The position numbers and the translations under genes were made by a program. The notes beneath the pieces are model-generated. The model saw only the letters and a list, made by a program, of their open reading frames with translations, was not told where the DNA came from and searched no databases. DNA of 51,601 nucleotides from Chloroflexota bacterium. GTDB taxonomy: Bacteria; Chloroflexota; Dormibacteria; Dormibacterales; Dormibacteraceae. The DNA is taken from NCBI GenBank assembly GCA_005889495.1, contig VBHA01000072.1, forward strand, positions 1 through 51,601, in the 5' to 3' direction. Positions 1-6,728 of the stretch are shown here, in pieces (the stretch's first letter is position 1; every line of letters starts with the position of its first letter).

Positions 1-1103
1 TCAACGAGGTTCAGCTTTCGGGCCTTGTGCCGCAGATCTGCTTGCTCTTCGGGCCGTCGGCGGCCGGCGGCGCGTACATCCCAGCCTTCTGCGACGTCGT
101 CGTCATGGTCGAGGGCAACGCCTCCATGTACCTGGGATCGCCGCGGATGGTCGAGGTGGTGGTCGGCGAGAAGGTCACGCTCGAGGAGCTCGGCGGCGCG
201 CGTATGCACTGCACCGAAAGCGGATGCGGCGATGCTCTGGTTGCCGACGACCGGGAGGCGATCGAGTTCGCGAAGGCCTACTTCCGCTACATGCCGCAGC
301 GGTCCGGCGAAAAGCCTGCGGGGTGCGAGACAAAGTCGGCGCACGTCGGGCCCAAGCCCATCGGCGACCTCATCCCCGCAGAGCCGAACCGCGGCTACGA
401 CATGCGCAAGGTGATCGAGGCAATCATCGACGAGGGCAGCTGGGTCGAGATCAAGAAGCTCTTCGCCAGAGAGCTTCTGACCGGGTTTGCGCGACTCGGC
501 GGCGGCCCGGTGGGCATCCTGGCCAACCAGCCGATGCAGAAAGGTGGGGTTCTCTTCAACGATTCAGCCGACAAGGCCGCGAGGTTCATCTGGCTGTGCG
601 ACGCGTTTGAGATCCCGCTGCTCTTTCTCGCCGACGTGCCCGGCTTCATGATCGGCACTGACGTCGAGAAGCGGGGAATCATCCGCCACGGAGCGAAGAT
701 GATCAGCGCCGTCTCCGAGGCGACGGTGCCGAAGATCTCGGTCATCGTCCGCAAGGCATACGGTGCGGGCCTCTACGCGATGGCGGGGCCTGCATTCGAC
801 TCCGACGCGGTGATCGCCCTGCCGTCGGCGCAGATCGCGGTGATGGGCCCGGAACCCGCCGTCAACGCGGTCTTCTACAACAAGCTCGCGGAGCTTCCGG
901 AGGACCAGCGGGCGGCGCGGCGGAAAGAGCTCGAGGACGAGTACCGAGACGGCGTCGACCTCTACAAGCTCGCCTCCAACCTCATCGTGGACGACGTCGT
1001 CCAGCCTGAGGAGCTGCGCGAGGCGTTGATCGCCCGCTTCCGTGCCTACGCGACCCGGACCTCACCTCGCGTCGACCGCAAGCACGGGGTGTTTCCCGTC
1101 TAG
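1..1103 (+). CDS. Acyl-CoA carboxylase carboxyltransferase (beta) subunit, 5' truncated
   Basis: The reading frame is open from base 3, so the gene enters the window from upstream; about 366 C-terminal residues are visible of the usual 510-540. The protein is the carboxyltransferase of a biotin-dependent acyl-CoA (acetyl-, propionyl- or methylcrotonyl-CoA) carboxylase, which moves CO2 from carboxybiotin to the acyl-CoA. Seen: a GPSAAGGAYIPA oxyanion-hole segment, a central DVPGFMIG turn followed by GIIRHGAKM, and the ending RKHGVFPV that typifies the C-terminal carboxyltransferase half. A Cys-containing stretch near RMHCTESGCGDAL resembles methylcrotonyl-CoA carboxylase-like paralogues more than PccB, so the substrate is uncertain. 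The stop interlocks with that of the convergent aldo/keto reductase in a shared CTAG. A second carboxyltransferase gene lies at 29657-31294. Confidence 0.93.
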   Translation, partial: NEVQLSGLVPQICLLFGPSAAGGAYIPAFCDVVVMVEGNASMYLGSPRMVEVVVGEKVTLEELGGARMHCTESGCGDALVADDREAIEFAKAYFRYMPQRSGEKPAGCETKSAHVGPKPIGDLIPAEPNRGYDMRKVIEAIIDEGSWVEIKKLFARELLTGFARLGGGPVGILANQPMQKGGVLFNDSADKAARFIWLCDAFEIPLLFLADVPGFMIGTDVEKRGIIRHGAKMISAVSEATVPKISVIVRKAYGAGLYAMAGPAFDSDAVIALPSAQIAVMGPEPAVNAVFYNKLAELPEDQRAARRKELEDEYRDGVDLYKLASNLIVDDVVQPEELREALIARFRAYATRTSPRVDRKHGVFPV

Positions 1104-1957
1104 ACGAAAATCGGGATGGAGTCGGTCCGCTCGACCAGGGTCTGCATCGTCGCCGAGTCAGGAGCCTCCTTGAACCTTTCCGCCGCGTCCAGCACGAGCG
1201 GCAGGAGGTCGACGTCGCCGACGCTGTTGAGAAACACGCCTCTCCGGCCCAGCACCCACCAGACCGCAAGGTCGATGTCATCCGGCGACTCGAGCGGCTG
1301 ATACCAGGTCGTCCGCGTGTGCTCGTTTTCCATCCACGGTCGCAGCGCGATCGACTTGATCGTCTGAATCGCCGTTCCGCGCTGCTCGCTAGTCTCGGCG
1401 AGCGCATCGAAGTTCTGGCGGTAGTAGTCGTTCTGCGAGGTGATGAAGTTGTAGGGAAGGAGCACCGAGTCGAAATCGAAGCGATCGAGACTGCGCCTGT
1501 GGGTGGCGGCGATCTGCGTGCCGTGGCCGGTGACGCCGATCGCTTTGATCAACCCTTCCTCTTTGGCAAGGCGGGCCGCATCCAGCGCTCCACCCGGGCT
1601 GAGCGCCTGGTCCCACTCGATTGGGTCGGCGAGCGAATGCAGCTGCCACAGGTCGACATGGTCGACGCCAAGGCGGTCCAGCGACCGCTGGAGCTGCTCG
1701 CGCGCACCCTTCTCGTCTCTGCGGTCGGTCTTGGTGGCGAGGAAGAACCGTCCCGGCTCGCGCCTGAGCCACGGCGCGATTCGCAGCTCGGAGTCGCCGT
1801 AGGAGGCGGCGGTGTCGATGTGATTGATCCCGTGCCGAAGGAGCACCTCCAGCGTTTGGTCGGCGACCTTCTGCGAGACGCTGCCCAGGGCGGCCGCCCC
1901 GAAGATCACCCTCGTGCTCTTGTGCCCGGTGCGCCCGAACTCGGCCTTCGGGATCAC
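1100..1957 (-). CDS. Aldo/keto reductase
   Basis: This 285-residue protein is a complete (beta/alpha)8 NAD(P)H-dependent oxidoreductase of the aldo/keto reductase superfamily. Seen: the catalytic tetrad Asp48, Tyr53 (in DTAASYGDSE), Lys76 (LATKTD) and His107 (LWQLHSL), and a C-terminal half consistent with cofactor binding. The substrate cannot be read from sequence. The GTG start at 1957 overlaps the stop of a 22-codon reading frame at 1954-2022, so it may be translated by coupling. Its 3' end interlocks with the carboxyltransferase gene. Family call is firm; role unknown. Confidence 0.93.
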   Translation of the reverse strand: MIPKAEFGRTGHKSTRVIFGAAALGSVSQKVADQTLEVLLRHGINHIDTAASYGDSELRIAPWLRREPGRFFLATKTDRRDEKGAREQLQRSLDRLGVDHVDLWQLHSLADPIEWDQALSPGGALDAARLAKEEGLIKAIGVTGHGTQIAATHRRSLDRFDFDSVLLPYNFITSQNDYYRQNFDALAETSEQRGTAIQTIKSIALRPWMENEHTRTTWYQPLESPDDIDLAVWWVLGRRGVFLNSVGDVDLLPLVLDAAERFKEAPDSATMQTLVERTDSIPIFV

Positions 1958-2022
1958 TGTTCGACCTCGAGGAAACCGAGCTCGATGCCGTTGACCCGAG
2001 CGAGATCGCTTTTCGTCTGCAT
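1954..2022 (-). CDS. Possible 22-residue leader peptide upstream of the aldo/keto reductase
   Basis: A short ATG frame of 22 codons ends in a TGA that overlaps the GTG start of the aldo/keto reductase (GTGA). A GGGGGA stretch lies about nine bases before its ATG, one of the few Shine-Dalgarno-like sequences in this window. The peptide contains VNGIELGFLEVE, which recalls the extreme N-terminus of alpha/beta hydrolases, so it could be a gene remnant rather than a leader. Neither reading is proved by sequence alone. Confidence 0.3.
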   Translation of the reverse strand: MQTKSDLARVNGIELGFLEVEQ

Positions 2023-2116
2023 TGGTCAGATCCCCCGCGCCCAGCTTTACACAAACGGCAACTGGCCATTTGGAGGATGAATCGGCCGGGCGGCGTGCTT
2101 AACTTCGCTCCCCAAG

Positions 2117-3283
2117 ATGGGTTCGTGGATGGCGTTGGACGGCCGGCGAAGAACGTTCGTCGCAGCGGCGGCGGCGGTCGCGCTGGCTTCCCTCGTCTAC
2201 GCGCTGATCCTTCGCAACCTCTACTTCGGCGAGCAGGCCGTCACCGCGATCGACGACATCGGGGAGGCGGTGGCGGCAGCGCTCGCCTCGGTGGCGTGCG
2301 CGTGGGGCGCGAGCCGGGCAGCCGGTCGAGACAGGCTCGGCTGGGCACTTATGGGCTTCTCCGCCGGCCTCTGGGCCGCGGGCGAGGTGGTCTGGTCGAT
2401 CTATGAGGTGGGGATGGGGGTCCAGGTGCCGTATCCATCCCTGGCAGACGCGGGATTCCTCGCGGCGGTGCCTTTTGCGGTGGCCGGCATTCGTGCCTTC
2501 TGGAGCGGCGCGCGGGGCACGTCGGCTCGCTGGCGTGTCTGGTTCGACGGCGTCATCGTCGCCCTGGCGCTGACGTCGACGGCATGGGCATTCGGGCTGA
2601 AGTCGGTGTGGCTGTCCGACAGCCCCACCAAGACTCTCGACCTCGCCTACCCGGTGAGCGACATCCTGATCGGCACGATCCTCATCCTCGCCATCCGGCG
2701 TGCGAGCCAGCAGCAGGCTGGAAGGATGGCGTTCTTGCTCGCGGGCGTCGCCTCCTACTCGATCGCCGACAGCGCCTTCGCCTACCTCACCGCCCAGGGG
2801 ACGTTCGGAGCGGTCGGGAACGTGATCGACACGGGATGGTTTGCGGGCTTCCTGATGATCGGGCTGGCCGCCATCTACCCGGCGTCCCCGCCGAAACAGG
2901 CAACCCAGCAAGCTCCTCTCGATCTCTGGCAGCTCGCTCTGCCCTGGATGACGCTGCTCCTGGCCTCGGCGGGCGACGTCTATTCATCCGTGACAGGGCA
3001 CGACATCGACCTCTTCATGTCGTCGTGCACCGCGGCTCTTGCGGTGCTCTTGACGGTGAACATGGTCCTCGAGCGAAGGGAATTCCTCGAGATGCTGACC
3101 GACATCGAGGCGGCCCGCACCACGCTGAACCGTGAGTTCAAGACTACGCTGGTCGGGATCCAGCATCTGAGCGATCAGGTAAAGGACGCGGACCGTGCGT
3201 ACGACGAAGGCGTGCGCGTCCTGGCCGCCGACATCCACAACCAGGCCGAGCGGCTCGATCGCCTGGTCGAGGGGATGTTGTAA
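2117..3283 (+). CDS. Multi-pass membrane protein with a degenerate HisKA-like C-terminus
   Basis: This 388-residue protein has about eight to nine hydrophobic segments (residues roughly 13-32, 47-67, 75-97, 110-128, 143-161, 180-193, 204-224, 238-254 and 270-316). A cytosolic tail of about 70 residues follows. Residues 337-388 have the pattern of a histidine-kinase dimerisation helix pair: NREFKTTL stands where kinases have the S-H-E-(L/F)-(R/K)-T-P-L H-box, and the end IHNQAERLDRLVEGML matches the second helix. The phosphoacceptor His is replaced by Arg339 and no ATPase domain follows. The membrane part resembles sensor modules that precede GGDEF or kinase domains in actinobacterial proteins. 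A TAACTT hexamer lies 11 bases before the ATG. Role unknown; a pseudokinase-like sensor or partner of a kinase is inferred. Confidence 0.75.
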   Translation: MGSWMALDGRRRTFVAAAAAVALASLVYALILRNLYFGEQAVTAIDDIGEAVAAALASVACAWGASRAAGRDRLGWALMGFSAGLWAAGEVVWSIYEVGMGVQVPYPSLADAGFLAAVPFAVAGIRAFWSGARGTSARWRVWFDGVIVALALTSTAWAFGLKSVWLSDSPTKTLDLAYPVSDILIGTILILAIRRASQQQAGRMAFLLAGVASYSIADSAFAYLTAQGTFGAVGNVIDTGWFAGFLMIGLAAIYPASPPKQATQQAPLDLWQLALPWMTLLLASAGDVYSSVTGHDIDLFMSSCTAALAVLLTVNMVLERREFLEMLTDIEAARTTLNREFKTTLVGIQHLSDQVKDADRAYDEGVRVLAADIHNQAERLDRLVEGML

Positions 3284-3303
3284 GAAGCTCCGACGAGCAG
3301 TGG

Positions 3304-3675
3304 CTAGGGTGTGACGGCGGCCTCCCAACCGTCGTAGTCGCCACCTAGCTGGTTGGCCAAGCGCTCGAGGAGAGCCCGCATTTGGGCGATGTTCTCGGCG
3401 CTGGGAACCATGTCGCGGTTGGCCCTTGTCAACCAGTTCTGTCCCGTCGCGGCGGGCCTGACCTCAACAGTGAACCCGGCAGATCGCAGTTCTGCGCCGG
3501 CCTTCTGTGCTCGTGGCTCGTCAGGCAGGTAAAGGTAATTGACAACGTCAGTGGGCTTGGTGAGATCGCCTCCCGCTTGGGCGAGTTGGCGTCGGGTTTG
3601 GTCGTCGAGGGATCCAGCAGCTGGCGCGCTGGTCACCTTAGGAGTTCCACGAAATAGCCTTGCGAACCAGCTCAT
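3304..3675 (-). CDS. RraB-family (ribonuclease E inhibitor-like) protein
   Basis: A 123-residue soluble protein. Residues about 38-120 carry the RraB/DUF1260 pattern: VVNYLYLPDEPRAQKAGAEL, a beta-rich centre, and the closing GGDYDGWEAAV, where YDGW is the family hallmark. In Escherichia coli RraB binds and modulates RNase E; whether this organism has an RNase E target is not visible here. The first 20 residues (MSWFARLFRG) may be a short amphipathic helix. A TATCCT hexamer seven bases before the ATG and no Shine-Dalgarno suggest a leaderless transcript. It stands alone on the minus strand. Confidence 0.78.
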   Translation of the reverse strand: MSWFARLFRGTPKVTSAPAAGSLDDQTRRQLAQAGGDLTKPTDVVNYLYLPDEPRAQKAGAELRSAGFTVEVRPAATGQNWLTRANRDMVPSAENIAQMRALLERLANQLGGDYDGWEAAVTP

Positions 3676-3682
3676 TGTCGGG

Positions 3683-3688
3683 AGGATA
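3683..3688 (-). promoter_or_regulatory. -10 hexamer of the RraB-family gene (leaderless type)
   Basis: TATCCT read on the minus strand lies exactly seven bases before the ATG at 3675, the spacing expected if transcription starts at the first base of the start codon. It is one of more than twenty examples in the window. Confidence 0.5.
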
Positions 3689-3855
3689 GCCCAGGCATCT
3701 CGCGCTCGTCCTGGGTTCGGAACGGCGACGCTGGCGGAGCAACCGCGAAGTGGAGTTGGGTAGACGCGTTGGCGGGATCACGTCCCCGCGATACGCGCCG
3801 GGCAAGGGAACGGATTTCTGCTACGGCGGAGTGTTATACAAAATCTGCGTGAAAG

Positions 3856-3928
3856 TGCGCCTGGCAGGAATCGAACCTGCTGCCTTTCGGTCCGGAGCCG
3901 AACGCTCTGTCCGGTGAGCTACAGGCGC
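3856..3928 (-). tRNA. tRNA-Arg (anticodon CCG)
   Basis: Folds as a complete cloverleaf on the minus strand. A 7-bp acceptor stem pairs GCGCCTG with CAGGCGC, the D arm is GCTC/GAGC, the anticodon stem TTCGG/CCGAA encloses loop CTCCGGA, and the T arm is GCAGG/CCTGC with TTCGATT. The anticodon CCG reads CGG. The CCA end is not encoded (the discriminator A is followed by CTT). Apart from the anticodon arm and two T-stem pairs it is almost identical to the tRNA-Arg at 4608, which lies in the opposite direction. A TAGACT hexamer at 3943-3948 is a plausible -10. Confidence 0.95.
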
Positions 3929-3942
3929 GATAGGTCTCACCC

Positions 3943-3952
3943 AGTCTAAACT
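3943..3952. promoter_or_regulatory. Overlapping divergent -10 elements (tRNA-Arg / lipoprotein)
   Basis: AGTCTAAACT contains TAAACT on the plus strand, nine bases before the lipoprotein GTG at 3962. It also contains TAGACT on the minus strand, 14 bases before the first base of tRNA-Arg(CCG). The two hexamers share the central TA. This suggests one divergent promoter serving both genes. Confidence 0.5.
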
Positions 3953-3961
3953 GCGGCCCCC

Positions 3962-4594
3962 GTGACCCGATTCGGGACCTGGCTCCTCCTGCTGGGGCTG
4001 ATCACAGCGTGCCAGAGCGAGACTCATGCCGTCTTCAGCCCGGCGCCGGCGCCCACGCCGCACACCGCGCCGACGGCGGCGGTCCTGCAGTCCGCCGACA
4101 TTCCCGGCGGCCTTGGCGTGTGCCCTGGATCCGGACCGATGGATGTGTACCTGTCGGTGCTCGAGACGTCCGACCCGTCCCTCGCGGCTCGGCTGAGCGA
4201 CCAGTGGTTCGGGTTGCTCAAGACCGGGGCCGACGCCGGGGCGATCTCGATCTTCGCCGCGAGCTCGAGCGCCTGCCAAGCCGAGTTGGGCGCGACCACG
4301 AACGTCAGGGCGATGACCAGCTTTGTCGCTCGGTTCGCGGACTCGAGCGAGGCCGACCGCGCCTGGCAGGCCGGGGTCTTCGGGTTTGCCCCGCCCCCGC
4401 CAGGCGAGCTCACGCCCGGGTTGACCGTCGGCACGAGCACGGGCCTGGGCGCCAGCTCGTTTACGTACGACCGGCCGTCGGTACGATTGGCTTGCTGGCG
4501 GCGCTCGGTCTACGTCGCGGTGGTGGTCGTCAGCAACCTCGATCTGAATACGTTCAGGGCCGCGACGGCTGCCATTGATCGTCGCCTAAACTGA
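3962..4594 (+). CDS. Secreted lipoprotein, paralogue of the one at 6051-6689
   Basis: A 210-residue protein starting with GTG. The first 17 residues form a lipoprotein signal peptide with lipobox LITAC, so the mature protein should be anchored by Cys17. A Pro/Ala-rich linker follows (residues about 27-45), then a roughly 160-residue domain of unknown function. The same order of motifs recurs in the lipoprotein at 6051-6689: a (D/L)IP/LPxG start, a single Cys, LETSDPS or EQTSDPS, a short Cys segment, FVxxFxD, and a VGTSTGLG or EGTNTGLS segment. The two are clear paralogues. The gene sits exactly between two inverted tRNA-Arg genes. Function unknown; no enzymatic motif is seen. Confidence 0.8.
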   Translation: MTRFGTWLLLLGLITACQSETHAVFSPAPAPTPHTAPTAAVLQSADIPGGLGVCPGSGPMDVYLSVLETSDPSLAARLSDQWFGLLKTGADAGAISIFAASSSACQAELGATTNVRAMTSFVARFADSSEADRAWQAGVFGFAPPPPGELTPGLTVGTSTGLGASSFTYDRPSVRLACWRRSVYVAVVVVSNLDLNTFRAATAAIDRRLN

Positions 4595-4607
4595 ACCGGC
4601 TTTCACT

Positions 4608-4683
4608 GCGCCTGTAGCTCACCGGATAGAGCGCTTGCCTGCGGAGCAAGAGGCAGCAAGTTCGATTCTTGCCAGGCGCACCA
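4608..4683 (+). tRNA. tRNA-Arg (anticodon GCG)
   Basis: A complete cloverleaf with encoded CCA. The acceptor stem is GCGCCTG/CAGGCGC, the D arm GCTC/GAGC, the anticodon stem CTTGC/GCAAG with loop CTGCGGA, and the T arm GCAAG/CTTGC with TTCGATT. The anticodon is GCG, reading CGC and CGU. Most bacteria use an A34 (inosine) ACG tRNA for these codons, so GCG is unusual. Body sequence is nearly the same as the tRNA-Arg(CCG) at 3856-3928, pointing to duplication followed by change of the anticodon arm. Confidence 0.95.
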
Positions 4684-4839
4684 TCGATGTCGGCTCAGAT
4701 GAGGACATTGGCGGCCCTGGGCGTTGCGGAACCCTTCCGTACGGTGAGGTATTCGGAGCCGTCCATCTGTTTCTGAAGTAGAGGGCGGCGTGCTCACGCG
4801 TCAGCCCCAAAATTCAAAGAAGGGGGTGGCAACACCGAA
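4684..4839. other. Non-coding gap without recognisable features
   Basis: These 156 bases between the tRNA and the small hydrophobic gene hold no credible reading frame or hairpin that I can support. AGAAGGGGG at 4820-4828 is the likely ribosome binding site of the following gene. Confidence 0.5.
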
Positions 4840-5010
4840 ATGTTGGTCGCACTCATTGTCCTGATTCTGCTTCTGCTGATCTTCGGCGGAGGCGGTTTCC
4901 TGAGCGCGTCGCTAAACATTCTCTGGTGGATCCTGATCATTGGTCTGGTCCTCTGGGTGCTCGGATTCTTCTTCCGCGGCGCCGAGGGCGGCCGCTGGTA
5001 CCGCTGGTAG
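4840..5010 (+). CDS. Small hydrophobic membrane protein, 56 residues
   Basis: An ATG frame of 57 codons including the stop, preceded by a purine-rich AGAAGGGGG. The protein is almost wholly hydrophobic, with two membrane segments (residues about 2-20 and 27-47) around a glycine cluster. It ends in GGRWYRW, the same ending seen in the short hydrophobic proteins common in Streptomyces and relatives (Lmo0937-like family). Function of that family is unknown; membrane stress roles have been guessed. It is followed by a strong hairpin at 5032-5062. Confidence 0.75.
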   Translation: MLVALIVLILLLLIFGGGGFLSASLNILWWILIIGLVLWVLGFFFRGAEGGRWYRW

Positions 5011-5031
5011 CACGCTCTCACTGACCGGGAG

Positions 5032-5062
5032 GCGAGCGCTTGCCGTTCGGGCGAGCGCTCGC
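5032..5062. terminator. Hairpin between convergent genes
   Basis: GCGAGCGCTTGCC pairs with GGCGAGCGCTCGC around a short loop centred on GTTC, a 13-bp stem with one G-T pair. It lies between the 3' ends of the small hydrophobic gene and the amidase gene and could end transcription from both sides. There is no long T run. Confidence 0.55.
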
Positions 5063-5070
5063 TTCGCTTC

Positions 5071-6012
5071 TCACGCGCCGCTGAGGTACTTCTCCAGGCC
5101 CGTCCTCAGCGCGCCCGCGATGCGGTCCTGACCCGCCGCGGAAGCCGCGTACCGCGCCTCCTCCGGGTTGGTCAGGAACAGCGGCTCGACGAGCGCCCCC
5201 GGCATCTTGCTCGGGTTGTCCACCCAGCCGGCCGCGGCGGGACCGAGCTCGATAAGGTGCCCATACGAGCTGCCGGAGGACGTCAGCGTCGGAGCTGCCA
5301 GCTGGTCGTCGGTCCAGACGCCGCGGTCGGAGTTGCCCAGAGCGGTGACGACCGCCGCCTGCACGTCGGTCGCAAGGCGTTTGCTGGCCGGAGCGAACGA
5401 CCGCGCGGAGTCGTAGAAGGTCTCGGACCCGCCGACGGAAGGGTCGTCGAACGCGTCGAAATGGATGGACAGCAGGACCGACGCGCTTGCGGCGTTGGCG
5501 CAGGCGGCGCGGGCGAGCAGGTCGCGATGCACGGCGGACGCCGTCATCGCCCCGGCCACGACGTCAGCGGCCGACTGTCGGGCCACCGACGAGTCCGCGA
5601 CCCGAGACATCACGACCCGGTACCCGTCGGTGCGGAGCATCGACGCCAGCCTGGTTCCCACCGCCAGGGTGAGGTCCTTCTCCAGGACTTGCGTGCCGCC
5701 GGCCATGCCCACCACGCCCGGGTCGACGCCGCCGTGGCCGGGATCGATGAAGACCGTCTTGTCCAGCCGCCCGGCAACCGGGGCAAAGCTCATGCAAGCG
5801 CCCGCCACCAGACCGCTCACCGGCACCTGCGTCGCCGCCGGCGCCGAACCCTGCGCGCCGTTCAGGACCATCGACGAGCGGCCGGCCACCAGTGCGAGGC
5901 CGGAGGTCAGCGCGAGCGCGAGCACGAGCGCTGTGCGAAACAGGGGCGACGACCCCCGCCGGCGCCGAGAGCGGGTTTGGACGTGGCGAGCTTTTGCGAT
6001 CGGCCCGGCCAT
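5071..6012 (-). CDS. N-acetylmuramoyl-L-alanine amidase (Amidase_3 type), exported
   Basis: A 313-residue protein that should cleave the lactyl amide bond of peptidoglycan. Seen: a basic N-terminus with RSRRRRGSS, one membrane or signal segment (about residues 26-44), then the Amidase_3 fold. The zinc site is represented by FIDPGHGGVDPG (His), a Glu in VLEKDLTL, and LSIHFDAFDD (His), followed by a late Glu region (HLIELGPAAAG). The full frame runs much further upstream, but that part overlaps the lipoprotein gene in another frame, so the ATG at 6012 is preferred. The neighbouring lipoprotein gene lies 38 bases upstream on the same strand. Confidence 0.88.
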   Translation of the reverse strand: MAGPIAKARHVQTRSRRRRGSSPLFRTALVLALALTSGLALVAGRSSMVLNGAQGSAPAATQVPVSGLVAGACMSFAPVAGRLDKTVFIDPGHGGVDPGVVGMAGGTQVLEKDLTLAVGTRLASMLRTDGYRVVMSRVADSSVARQSAADVVAGAMTASAVHRDLLARAACANAASASVLLSIHFDAFDDPSVGGSETFYDSARSFAPASKRLATDVQAAVVTALGNSDRGVWTDDQLAAPTLTSSGSSYGHLIELGPAAAGWVDNPSKMPGALVEPLFLTNPEEARYAASAAGQDRIAGALRTGLEKYLSGA

Positions 6013-6050
6013 TCTAGGTTCCGTAACTGGAACATCCAGCCACGGTGCCG

Positions 6051-6689
6051 CTACTTGATCCGGCTGTTCTCCGACGTCGCGACCTTCTTGCTCGCGGCCG
6101 CGTCCACGTTCAGGATGGCCAGGATCACAAGGAACGCTTTCTTCTGCCAAACCGCGAGGTAGTAGGTCTGGTTGCCGATCGGGGCATTGAGGACGATCGA
6201 GTTCTGCGACAGCCCGGTGTTGGTGCCCTCGACCACGGGCTGGCCGCTGCTTCGCAGCTCGGACGCGCTGACGTTGAAGACCTTCTCGCTCGTGTACCCC
6301 TTGCCTGCGCTGGTCTCGTCCTTGAACTGGATGACGAAGTTCACGACCAGCTTGTAGGTGGCCGATCCGATGTCCGACCCCTTGGCCTTGATCGCGGCGC
6401 AGTGGTCGGCGGTGTCGGTGTAGAAGGCGGTGTACGCCGAAGTCGCGCCTTTGGATTTGGCGTCTGCCCACTCGCTCTTGGTCGATTGGTACGTGGAGGG
6501 GTCCGACGTCTGCTCCTTGCTCAGGAAGCTGTCGATGTCGCCGGTCAGGTCGCATCTCGTCATGCCTGACGGCAGGTCACCGGGCTGGACCGAGACGCCA
6601 GACGCGGTCGGCGCCTGCGCGGCCGGCGGCGAGCCGCTGCATGCGACCAGTCCTGCGAGCAGCACCGCGGCGACCAGGGCCCTGGGCAT
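6051..6689 (-). CDS. Secreted lipoprotein, paralogue of the one at 3962-4594
   Basis: A 212-residue protein with a signal peptide and lipobox LVAC (Cys18), a short Ala/Pro linker, and a roughly 165-residue domain of unknown function shared with the lipoprotein at 3962-4594. Landmarks are PSGMTRCDL, a single downstream Cys (DHCAAI) and an EGTNTGLS segment before the last strands (YYLAVWQKKAFLVILAI). Probably exported and lipid-anchored on the outer face of the membrane. A TAGCCT hexamer six bases before the ATG suggests a leaderless transcript. It may be co-transcribed with the downstream amidase. Confidence 0.8.
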   Translation of the reverse strand: MPRALVAAVLLAGLVACSGSPPAAQAPTASGVSVQPGDLPSGMTRCDLTGDIDSFLSKEQTSDPSTYQSTKSEWADAKSKGATSAYTAFYTDTADHCAAIKAKGSDIGSATYKLVVNFVIQFKDETSAGKGYTSEKVFNVSASELRSSGQPVVEGTNTGLSQNSIVLNAPIGNQTYYLAVWQKKAFLVILAILNVDAAASKKVATSENSRIK

Positions 6690-6728
6690 CGGTTCAGGCT
6701 ACCAGCGCGGCCCGGCGGTCAGTCCTCG

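Noticed and set aside
3857-3928. tRNA gene as a phage or island attachment site
   Set aside because: The second copy is a full inverted tRNA gene, not a short direct repeat, and although an integrase-like gene lies at 7595 it has Xer features and no island cargo lies between.
5257-6162. Arg-rich 301-codon frame opposite the amidase gene
   Set aside because: Low-complexity shadow frame; the minus strand has a clear Amidase_3 domain.
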